Below, piece after piece: positions 1 to 4,937 of a stretch of 5,928 nucleotides of DNA. The position numbers and the translations under genes are program-made. Every line of letters starts with the position of its first letter. The stretch's first letter is position 1. This stretch comes from Promicromonosporaceae bacterium (lineage in GTDB: Bacteria; Actinomycetota; Actinomycetes; Actinomycetales; Cellulomonadaceae). The DNA lies in contig WRIF01000110.1 of assembly GCA_009782865.1 (NCBI GenBank), forward strand, positions 1 through 5,928. The letters are read 5' to 3'. Under the pieces are notes generated by a model. It searched no databases, was not told the DNA's origin, and saw nothing but the letters and a program-made list of their open reading frames with translations.

Positions 1-741
1 AGGGGCGGTCCCCCGGGCCGAGGCCCGCGGACGGGTGCGCTCAGTGCGTTCGGTGCGCTCTTGGCGCTCCGACCGTTCGGCGCGATCCTGGCGGCTGCGG
101 CGGCGGCGCCGGCGGGAGGAGCCGGTCTCGTCGTCGTGCTCGTCTTCGCCTGCCTCGGCCGCGGGCGCCGGTGACTCTGCGGCGACCTCCGCAGCGGCAC
201 CGTCTGCGGCCTCGGCGTCGGGCCCGTCCTCGCCGGAGGCGCGACGGCCGCGTCCTCCGCGGCGGCGACGGCGGCTGCGCAGCTCATCGAAGCCGACGAT
301 CTCCACGTCCTCGGAGTCTTCAACCAGGTCCGCCTCTTCAAGGGCAAGGATCTCCATGCCCTCGGCCACCAGCTCTTCCTCGATCACCGACACGCCCTTG
401 GCGGCGGCGTACTCGGCCTTCGACAGCCGGCGCGGCTTGGCGGGCGCCACGACGGGCGCCGGCTCCTCGATCTCCGCTTCCTCGTCGATGACGACGGGAG
501 GGGCAGGCGGGATCAGGGAGAGGTCCGGGGCCATGAACATCGCCCGGGCGGAGGCCTCTGGGAGGACGATCTCGGCCAGGGAGTGGACGGGCTGGACGGG
601 CTCTGCCTCGTCGATACGCGGCTCGGGCAGGTCAAGCGGGGTGGTGGGAGCCTGAAACAGCAGGGCGGTAGAGGCGGCCCCGGCCGGGCGGGTAACCCGG
701 CGGCGGGCCGGCTTGGTTTGATCGTTTGCTTCCGTGTTCAC
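1..741 (-). CDS. rne: Ribonuclease E/G, N-terminal extension (partial, runs off left edge)
   Basis: An open frame runs from a GTG at 741 to the window edge: 247 codons without a stop. RNase E/G is the main single-strand endoribonuclease of mRNA decay and rRNA/tRNA maturation. The visible part is low-complexity and probably disordered. It has a short basic start (PARRRVTRPA, residues 11-20) and a TALLFQAP segment at 25-32 that I recall from actinobacterial RNase E N-termini. Acidic Pro/Glu-rich stretches follow (about 83-99 and 121-154), then an Arg/Gly block (RRRRRGGRGRR, 157-167), an Ala/Glu/Asp linker, a second run of six Arg (210-215) and an ER-x tripeptide repeat (222-236). Alternating acidic and Arg-rich tracts before the S1/catalytic core are typical of actinobacterial RNase E; the core would lie beyond position 1 and is not seen. 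An AGGAG ribosome binding site supports the GTG start. A TTG at 742-744 is a less likely start. Another Arg-rich RNA-binding protein is possible. Confidence 0.7.
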   Translation of the reverse strand, partial: MNTEANDQTKPARRRVTRPAGAASTALLFQAPTTPLDLPEPRIDEAEPVQPVHSLAEIVLPEASARAMFMAPDLSLIPPAPPVVIDEEAEIEEPAPVVAPAKPRRLSKAEYAAAKGVSVIEEELVAEGMEILALEEADLVEDSEDVEIVGFDELRSRRRRRGGRGRRASGEDGPDAEAADGAAAEVAAESPAPAAEAGEDEHDDETGSSRRRRRRSRQDRAERSERQERTERTERTRPRASARGTAP

Positions 742-750
742 CAAAGGGTG

Positions 751-755
751 CTCCT
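751..755 (-). promoter_or_regulatory. Shine-Dalgarno site of the rne gene
   Basis: Reading the minus strand, AGGAG lies 9 nt before the GTG at 741. It is among the best ribosome binding sites in the window and fixes the start of the partial rne frame. The same frame is closed by a TGA at 805-807, with no ATG or GTG codon between that stop and 741. Confidence 0.6.
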
Positions 756-849
756 GGTCTGCGGGCCCATTGGCGCCATCCCCACCAACGACCCTGGTTG
801 ATCGTCACTGCCAAGGGTTTCCCCCGGCGGACGGAAGTCTGCGGTCCCG

Positions 850-895
850 GTTCTGACAAGTCTTCGCGGATGCGCGTGCGGACTTGGCGTAGAAC
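850..895 (-). other. Compound hairpin in the rne leader / mutM-rne intergenic region
   Basis: Three nested inverted repeats share one centre. The outer arms are 850-854 with 891-895 (GTTCT/AGAAC, 5 bp). The middle arms are 857-862 with 881-886 (CAAGTC/GACTTG, 6 bp). The inner arms are 865-868 with 873-876 (CGCG/CGCG, 4 bp) around a 4-nt loop. Asymmetric internal loops of 2 and 4 nt separate the arms. No U-tract follows on the minus strand, so this is not a classical terminator. It ends 108 nt before the rne start and may be a leader structure or part of the end of the mutM transcript. Confidence 0.45.
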
Positions 896-899
896 TCGC

Positions 900-928
900 G
901 GCTGCGCAGCGAGATGGCCTGCGCAACC
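900..928 (-). terminator. Candidate hairpin terminator after mutM, without U-tract
   Basis: On the minus strand GGTTGCGCAG (928 to 919) pairs with CTGCGCAGCC (909 to 900). This makes a 10-bp stem with one G-U wobble and a 9-nt loop. It starts 31 nt after the mutM stop codon, where an operon terminator is expected. No run of T follows. Terminators without a U-tract have been proposed in actinobacteria, but this could equally be a structure at the head of the rne leader. Confidence 0.35.
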
Positions 929-959
929 CCCTCATTCTCGCAGAAATGCCGCGATTTGG

Positions 960-1853
960 CTAAACCGTCGGCGCGGCGGCGGCGGGCAGCACCTGGCAGG
1001 CCGGGCAGAAATGGGTGCCCCGTCCCTGCAGGGTCACCTTGGCGATGGGCGTCCCGCAGCGCGGGCAGGGCTCGCCCGCCCGGCCGTAGACGGACAGGTG
1101 GTGTTGGAACGCTCCAGAGCGGCCGAGGGCGTCCACGTACAGTTCATCAAAGCTGGTGCCACCGGCGGCCAGGGACTCGCCCATGACCGTGGCGGCGGCG
1201 GTGAGGGCCTCCTCGATCTGGGCCTCCGTCAAGGTGCTCGCGGGAGCCTGCGGGTTGATGCGGGCGCGCCAGAGGGCCTCATCGGCGTAGATGTTCCCGA
1301 TGCCCGAGACCAGGCCCTGCTGCAGGAGCAGGGCCTTGATGGCGGTGCCGCGCCTCCCGATGGCGGCGACGGCGGCCTGCCGTGCCGGGGTGCCGGCCGC
1401 CAGCAGGAGGTCAAGCGCGTCCGGGGCGATGTGGGACAGGGAGGCCGGGACCATGCCCGTCTCCGTCTCGACCAGCTCCACCGCCAGCAGGTGCCCGAAG
1501 GTGCGCTGATCGACAAAGTCGAGCGCGGTGGTGTCGTCGGGGGCGCCCGTCACCCAGAGGCGGACCCGCAGGTGCGGGTGTTCGACAGGAGCGGCGCGCA
1601 CCAGCAGCTGCCCGGACATGCCCAGGTGGGCCTGCAGGGCGGTGCCGTTGCCGAAGTCGAGCCACAGGAACTTGCCCCGGCGGGACACCGCCGCGATGGT
1701 CTGCCCGCTGACCTCCGCCAGGAACTCGGCCCGCCCACCGGGCTGCTGGCGGATCGAGCGCTCGCGCCACACCTCGGCCCCCGTGATGCGGGCGCCGACG
1801 AGGTGGCGGGCCAGGTCGCGGCGGACCGTCTCGACCTCAGGCAGCTCAGGCAT
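960..1853 (-). CDS. mutM: Formamidopyrimidine-DNA glycosylase (Fpg/MutM)
   Basis: A base-excision repair enzyme that removes 8-oxoguanine and FapyG and nicks the abasic site by beta/delta elimination. The 297 residues cover the whole family architecture. The start MPELPEVETVRR provides the catalytic Pro2, exposed after Met removal, and Glu3; this fixes the ATG start. Lys61 in RRGKFLW matches the conserved catalytic Lys57 of E. coli. HLGMSGQL is at 77-84 and DQRTFG at 115-120. The helix-two-turn-helix spans about 173-195 (KALLLQQGLVSGIGNIYADE). The C-terminal zinc finger has Cys263, Cys266, Cys283 and Cys286, with Arg278 in the beta-hairpin loop. It is somewhat longer than E. coli Fpg (269 aa) because of a short alanine-rich tail. 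It begins 11 nt after the rnc stop and has no recognisable Shine-Dalgarno, so it is probably translated by coupling with rnc. It appears to be the last gene of the operon. Confidence 0.97.
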   Translation of the reverse strand: MPELPEVETVRRDLARHLVGARITGAEVWRERSIRQQPGGRAEFLAEVSGQTIAAVSRRGKFLWLDFGNGTALQAHLGMSGQLLVRAAPVEHPHLRVRLWVTGAPDDTTALDFVDQRTFGHLLAVELVETETGMVPASLSHIAPDALDLLLAAGTPARQAAVAAIGRRGTAIKALLLQQGLVSGIGNIYADEALWRARINPQAPASTLTEAQIEEALTAAATVMGESLAAGGTSFDELYVDALGRSGAFQHHLSVYGRAGEPCPRCGTPIAKVTLQGRGTHFCPACQVLPAAAAPTV

Positions 1854-1864
1854 TGGAGGGCAGC

Positions 1865-2620
1865 TTAGTCATCGGGGTTCCCTTCGGTGCCGATCAATTC
1901 GGCCAGCGTGGGGTCGTCGGCGCCGGTGGTCAGCTGACGGTAGGCGTCGCCGGCGGCAGCCTGTTCGGCGTGCCGCTTGGCGGTGCCGGTGCCCTGGCCC
2001 ACCACCCCGGCGAGGTGGGCGGCGGCCGTGAACACGCGGGCGTGGTCCGGGCCGGAGCCCTCCACCTGGTAGACGGGCGCCGGCAGGGAACGTTCGGTGG
2101 CGTACTCCTGCAGCAGCAGCTTGGAGTCCAGGGCCGCCCCAAGGTCGGCGGCCTGGGACAGGCGCGGGTCGACCAAGCGGTGAACAAACTCCCGAGAGGC
2201 CTCCAGCCCGTGCGAGAGGAAGACGGCGCCGATCAGCGCCTCGACGGTGTCACAGAGCACCGAATCCTTGTCGGCGCCGCCGGTGCGCCGTTCACCCTTG
2301 CCGAGCAGCACGTAGGGGCCTAGGCCCACCTCGCGGGCGGCGGCGGCCAGGGCGCGCTGGGAGACGGTCGCGGCGCGCATCTTGGAAAGTTGCCCCTCGG
2401 GCAGGTCGGGGTGTTCGCGGTAGAGCCAGTCGGTGACCACCAACCCGAGCACGGCGTCACCGAGAAACTCGAGGCGCTCGTTGTGGGGCACCCCTCCGGC
2501 CTCGTGGGCGAACGAGCGATGCGTCAGCGCAAGCACCAAAAGCTCGGGGTCCAGGTGGACCCCGAGCTTCTGAAGTAGATCAGCGGGAGACGCGAAACCG
2601 TCGCCACGCCCCAATGTCAC
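1865..2620 (-). CDS. rnc: Ribonuclease III
   Basis: A double-strand-specific endoribonuclease for 30S pre-rRNA processing and mRNA turnover. The 251 residues show the full bacterial form. The endonuclease domain (about 12-152) carries the signature NERLEFLGDAVL at 47-58. The acidic metal ligands are Glu51, Asp55, Asp124 and Glu127 (DTVEALIGAVF), matching E. coli Glu41, Asp45, Asp114 and Glu117. A dsRNA-binding domain covers about 165-232 (DSKLLLQEYA through KRHAEQAAA). The C-tail from 233 to 251 is acidic. The GTG start lies 8 nt after the rpmF stop, with no good Shine-Dalgarno in front, so coupling to rpmF translation is likely. Downstream, mutM starts 11 nt after the TAA. Codons 18-27 form a strong inverted repeat, listed separately as a possible autoregulatory site. 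No key residue is missing. Confidence 0.97.
   Translation of the reverse strand: MTLGRGDGFASPADLLQKLGVHLDPELLVLALTHRSFAHEAGGVPHNERLEFLGDAVLGLVVTDWLYREHPDLPEGQLSKMRAATVSQRALAAAAREVGLGPYVLLGKGERRTGGADKDSVLCDTVEALIGAVFLSHGLEASREFVHRLVDPRLSQAADLGAALDSKLLLQEYATERSLPAPVYQVEGSGPDHARVFTAAAHLAGVVGQGTGTAKRHAEQAAAGDAYRQLTTGADDPTLAELIGTEGNPDD
2534..2575 (-). promoter_or_regulatory. Strong intragenic RNA hairpin in rnc, possible RNase III autoregulatory site
   Basis: Positions 2540-2553 and 2556-2569 are a perfect 14-bp inverted repeat with a 2-bp centre. In rnc mRNA the stem is 13 bp (AAGCTCGGGGTCC with GGACCCCGAGCTT) closed by an ACCU tetraloop. Pairing continues outward: G2570-U2539, A2571-U2538, C2572-G2537 and U2573-G2536 give 17 contiguous bp with two wobbles. 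A U-U mismatch and a C-G pair follow. It covers codons 18-27 (KLGVHLDPEL), roughly nt 52-81 of the gene. RNase III cleavage of its own transcript is known in E. coli (in the leader) and reported for Streptomyces AbsB. The function here is inferred; the repeat itself is read directly. Confidence 0.5.
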
Positions 2621-2628
2621 GGCTGGAA

Positions 2629-2823
2629 TCAGGCGGCGTGCTCGGTGCGCTGCGCCTCGGTGTACAGGCGGCCCTTGTAGGTGCCACAGGTCGGGCAGGC
2701 CTGGTGGTTGAGCCTGTCACCCTTGCAGTTGGGGCAGGTGGCGAGGGTCGTCGCGGTGGTCTTCCACTGCGAACGACGCGCACGGGTGTTGCTGCGCGAC
2801 ATCTTGCGCTTGGGAACAGCCAC
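2629..2823 (-). CDS. rpmF: 50S ribosomal protein L32 (bL32), zinc-ribbon form
   Basis: A small protein of the large ribosomal subunit. The frame can be read further upstream, but the family start MAVPKRKMSRSNTRARRSQW fixes the GTG at 2821-2823, giving 64 residues. It carries the basic N-terminal tail and a zinc ribbon with Cys30, Cys33, Cys43 and Cys46 (CPNC and CPTC). This is the zinc-containing C+ type rather than the cysteine-free paralogue that many actinobacteria express under zinc limitation. The start is 2 nt after the stop of the DUF177 gene, and a GAGAG purine stretch before it serves as ribosome binding site inside that gene's last codons. The yceD-rpmF pairing is widespread in bacteria. 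Here rnc follows directly instead of plsX, which follows in E. coli. Confidence 0.97.
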   Translation of the reverse strand: MAVPKRKMSRSNTRARRSQWKTTATTLATCPNCKGDRLNHQACPTCGTYKGRLYTEAQRTEHAA

Positions 2824-2825
2824 GA

Positions 2826-3386
2826 CTAACTCTCTTTCGTTTCGACCAATTTGAGTAGGGTCGACCACCTGGGGTCGAGCACCTCATGCTTGTGGTCCGG
2901 GTCTTCCCGGAGGTGGAACCCGCATTCGGGGCACAACCCGGGGCAATCCGGTGCACAGAGCGGGATAAATGGTAGCGCAGTTACGATGGAATCCCTAACC
3001 GCGGGTTCCAGGTCTGCCAGGCCGTCCACCAACTCGGACTCCACCTCGGCAAACTCATCGTCCCCGGCGTCCTGGGCGGCCTTGACCCGCTCGGGATAGG
3101 CGAACAGCTTTGAGACCTGCACCGTCACCGGCAGCCGCACCTCGTCGAGGCAGCGCGAACACTCCCCCACGGCCTCGGCGCGCACGGCCCCCATCACCAG
3201 CACCCCCTCGGAGACGGACTGCACGCGCAGGCCCAGGGTGAGGTCGGCCCCCTCGGGCACCCCAATCACCGCGGTGCCGAGGTCGGCAGGGGCGGGAACC
3301 ACCCGCGCGAACTCGGCCAGCGAGCCCGGGCGGCGCTGTAATTCGGAACAGTCGAGCGTGAGCGGAGGGCGGAAGTAGATAGTCAT
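2826..3386 (-). CDS. yceD: YceD/DUF177 family protein, linked to rRNA and L32
   Basis: 186 residues of the DUF177 family, a conserved partner of rpmF whose loss has been linked to altered 23S rRNA accumulation in other bacteria; its biochemical activity is not settled. It has an N-terminal beta-rich part, then ECSRCL with Cys76 and Cys79. An acidic loop runs about 107-122. The C-terminal cysteine cluster has Cys144, Cys148, Cys152 and Cys155 (CAPDCPGLCPECG), and the family tail DPRWSTLLKL is at 171-180. The cysteine pairs suggest metal binding (inference). The ATG lies 12 nt after the sepIVA stop with only a weak purine stretch (GGGCGG) in front. The gene ends 2 nt before rpmF. A short stretch around codons 130-147 has far more A/T-ending codons than the rest of the gene (see findings). 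Confidence 0.9.
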   Translation of the reverse strand: MTIYFRPPLTLDCSELQRRPGSLAEFARVVPAPADLGTAVIGVPEGADLTLGLRVQSVSEGVLVMGAVRAEAVGECSRCLDEVRLPVTVQVSKLFAYPERVKAAQDAGDDEFAEVESELVDGLADLEPAVRDSIVTALPFIPLCAPDCPGLCPECGFHLREDPDHKHEVLDPRWSTLLKLVETKES

Positions 3387-3398
3387 AGCCGCCCAAGG

Positions 3399-3869
3399 CT
3401 ACCCGAGGCGCTCGGCCAGGCGCGCCCTACCCAGTTGCACCTGCTGGCCCAGGCTGGCCAGGTGGGCCTCGAACTCGGCCAGGCGCGAGTCGCAGTATTC
3501 GTCTGCCTCACGGCGCAGCTTGGCGGCCTCGGCGTAGGCATCACCGACGATCCCCTCGGCCCGTCCGTGGGCCTGCGCCACCACCGCCTCCTGCTCCACC
3601 AGTTCGATCGCCCGGGCCCGCGCCGCCGAGAGGGCCTCCTCTCCGGCGCGCTTGGCCTCCTGCAGCTCGCGACCCGCCTGGGCGTGCAGCTCGTCGGCGG
3701 CCTCGATGGCACCCGGCAGGCCCGCCCGCAACTCGTTGATGAGGTTGAGCAGGTCGTCACGGTTCACCTTGACATCCGCCGACAGCGGCGCCCGTTTGGC
3801 GTGCTCCACGGCGAGGGCCAGCTCGTCCAGCACGTCGAGCAGGGCGGTGGGGGTCAGTTCGCGGGTCAC
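3399..3869 (-). CDS. sepIVA: SepIVA-like DivIVA-family division/envelope protein (short form)
   Basis: 156 residues, almost entirely predicted helix and coiled coil, with a distinctive N-terminal segment (LLDVLDELALAVEHAKRAPLS, about 10-30, then VNRDDLLNLINELRAGLPG at 35-53). The C-terminal segment runs EAAKLRREADEYCDSRLAEFEAHL (114-137) and QVQLGRARL (143-151). From memory, both segments match mycobacterial SepIVA (Rv2927c), an essential septal and polar growth factor, and that gene also sits next to the DUF177, rnc and fpg genes. The middle Ala/Glu/Arg coiled coil (about 60-113) is much shorter than in mycobacteria, whose protein is about 245 aa. The GTG start overlaps the coaD stop by 4 nt (GTGA), and a strong AAGGAG site lies just upstream in the last coaD codons. 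Generic annotation would be DivIVA-domain or ATP synthase subunit B-like; the family call is inferred from sequence and context. Confidence 0.75.
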   Translation of the reverse strand: MTRELTPTALLDVLDELALAVEHAKRAPLSADVKVNRDDLLNLINELRAGLPGAIEAADELHAQAGRELQEAKRAGEEALSAARARAIELVEQEAVVAQAHGRAEGIVGDAYAEAAKLRREADEYCDSRLAEFEAHLASLGQQVQLGRARLAERLG

Positions 3870-4330
3870 ATCTTCTCCTTCAGCCGGGCCGCAACTGCGG
3901 CGGGAACTAGGTCTGCCACGGGTCCGCCGGCGGCGGCGATCACCTTGACGAGGGACGAGGAAATGTGGCTCAGGGCCGGGTCACCCAACACGAAGGCGGT
4001 CTCCACCCCGGAGAGGTGGCGGTTCATCAGGGCCTCCGGCAGGTCGGCCGCAAAGTCGGCGGCGCTGCGCACGCCCTTGACGATGACGGAGACGCGGTGG
4101 TCTCGGCAGTAGTCGGCGAGCAGGCCGTCGACCGCCTCGACCCGCACCCCGCTCGGAACCGCCTCGGCCAGCAGCTCGATCCTGGTCTCGGGCGGCAGCA
4201 GGCCGGCCTTGGCGGGGTTGTGGGCGACGATCACCCTGAGCTCGTCGAACAGGCCGCGCGCGCGCCGGATCACGTCGAGGTGCCCCAGCGTGGGCGGGTC
4301 GAAACTGCCCGGGTAGATGGCGATGGTCAC
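3866..4330 (-). CDS. coaD: Phosphopantetheine adenylyltransferase (PPAT)
   Basis: Catalyses ATP + 4'-phosphopantetheine to dephospho-CoA + PPi, the penultimate step of CoA synthesis, in the cytosol as a hexamer. The 154 residues are a full-length nucleotidyltransferase fold. It starts MTIAIYPGSFDPPTLGHLD with the T/HxGH motif at 14-17 (His17 matches E. coli His18). Lys41 matches Lys42. VKGVRSAADF at 84-93 places Lys85 and Arg88 at the positions of E. coli Arg88 and Arg91. The ATP-loop signature ISSSLVK is at 123-129. The usual EYE(L/M)Q segment after ADF is replaced by AADLP, so Asp96 stands where E. coli has Glu99. The residues before ISSS are also atypical (ALSH instead of W/Y-S-F). The GTG start overlaps the rsmD stop by 4 nt, has no clear Shine-Dalgarno, and is forced by a TAG four codons upstream. 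Confidence 0.96.
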   Translation of the reverse strand: MTIAIYPGSFDPPTLGHLDVIRRARGLFDELRVIVAHNPAKAGLLPPETRIELLAEAVPSGVRVEAVDGLLADYCRDHRVSVIVKGVRSAADFAADLPEALMNRHLSGVETAFVLGDPALSHISSSLVKVIAAAGGPVADLVPAAVAARLKEKM

Positions 4331-4935
4331 GGTTGCACGCTACCCGTCTCGGCATGGGGTTCCAGGTAGTACACGGCCGTTTCGCCGTAGTCCTTGCGGG
4401 CGATCAGGGCAAGCCCGGGCGGCCAGGTCGGCTCGGGAGAGCGGGTCGAGCGTTCGACCACGACGATGGCCTGCTCGTCGAGCACACCGGGGGCGGTCAG
4501 GTGCCCGAGCACCGCGGCCAGGGCCGCCTCGTCGAGGTCGTAGGGCGGGTCGAGGAACACCAGGTCGAGGGACGACGTCAGTCCCAGCGCCGCGTGCTGC
4601 GGCGTTGCCAGCCCGGCGGCGTACCGCGTCGCGTCGGCGGCTTCCACCTGGACAACGGCATCCAGGCCCAACGCGGCAACGTTGCGCCTGGCCACGTCCA
4701 CCGCGACGCGCGCGGAGTCGACAAGCGTCACGTGCCTTGCCCCCCGTGAGGCGGCCTCTAGGCCGAGCGCCCCGGAGCCGGCGTACAGGTCGAGCACCCA
4801 GGCCTCTGCCAGCACACCGTAGTGCTCCAGCCGCGAGAAGATGGCCTCGCGAGTGCGTCCAGAGGTGGGACGGGTGCCCTTGGGGGGCACGGCGAGGGTG
4901 CGCCCGCCGTGGGTGCCGGCGACGATCCGGGTCAT
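4327..4935 (-). CDS. rsmD: 16S rRNA (guanine-966-N2)-methyltransferase RsmD
   Basis: A SAM-dependent enzyme that methylates N2 of G966 (E. coli numbering) in 16S rRNA of the 30S subunit. The 202 residues start MTRIVAGTHGGRTLAVPPKG, followed by RPTSGRTREAIFS (22-34), the family's RNA/SAM-proximal motif. The SAM loop VLDLYAGSGALGLE is at 47-60 and an acidic SAM-ribose ligand is at Asp73 (TLVDSA). The catalytic DPPY is at 129-132, and the C-terminal YGETAVYYL at 183-191 is typical. The same frame is open far upstream to 5265, but that part overlaps recG and has no family similarity. The ATG at 4935, with a GAGGGG site 6 nt before it and 2 nt after the recG stop, is the right start. It overlaps coaD by 4 nt; rsmD-coaD is a very common bacterial gene pair. 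Confidence 0.96.
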   Translation of the reverse strand: MTRIVAGTHGGRTLAVPPKGTRPTSGRTREAIFSRLEHYGVLAEAWVLDLYAGSGALGLEAASRGARHVTLVDSARVAVDVARRNVAALGLDAVVQVEAADATRYAAGLATPQHAALGLTSSLDLVFLDPPYDLDEAALAAVLGHLTAPGVLDEQAIVVVERSTRSPEPTWPPGLALIARKDYGETAVYYLEPHAETGSVQP

Positions 4936-4937
4936 GG

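Noticed and set aside
35..655. Plus-strand open frame of 206 codons (Ser/Arg-rich) at the left edge
   Set aside because: It is the complement of the rne N-terminal extension. Its Ser/Arg composition simply mirrors the minus-strand Arg, Glu and Ala codons, and there is no ribosome binding site.
738..935. 65-codon minus-strand frame ending in a GTGA overlap with the rne start, a possible leader peptide
   Set aside because: The overlap is tempting because real genes here use it. However, only about two thirds of its codons end in G/C against nearly all in true genes, it uses AGA, AGG and CGA, it has no ribosome binding site, and it spans the hairpins. Ribosome profiling would settle it.
742..968. 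Sigma-70-type promoter for rne
   Set aside because: The best minus-strand match (TTTAGC, 19 nt, GAGAAT) is weak in both boxes and spacing, so no promoter is called. A promoter may exist but cannot be supported by eye.
726..1868. Long plus-strand open frame of 380 codons opposite mutM
   Set aside because: It is a shadow of mutM in GC-rich DNA. The translation is low-complexity Gly/Ala/Arg with no family motif, while the minus strand encodes a complete Fpg with every catalytic residue.
2824..2868. Upstream extension of rpmF to 79 codons
   Set aside because: The family N-terminus MAVPKRK begins at the GTG at 2823; the extra residues come from overlapping yceD sequence.
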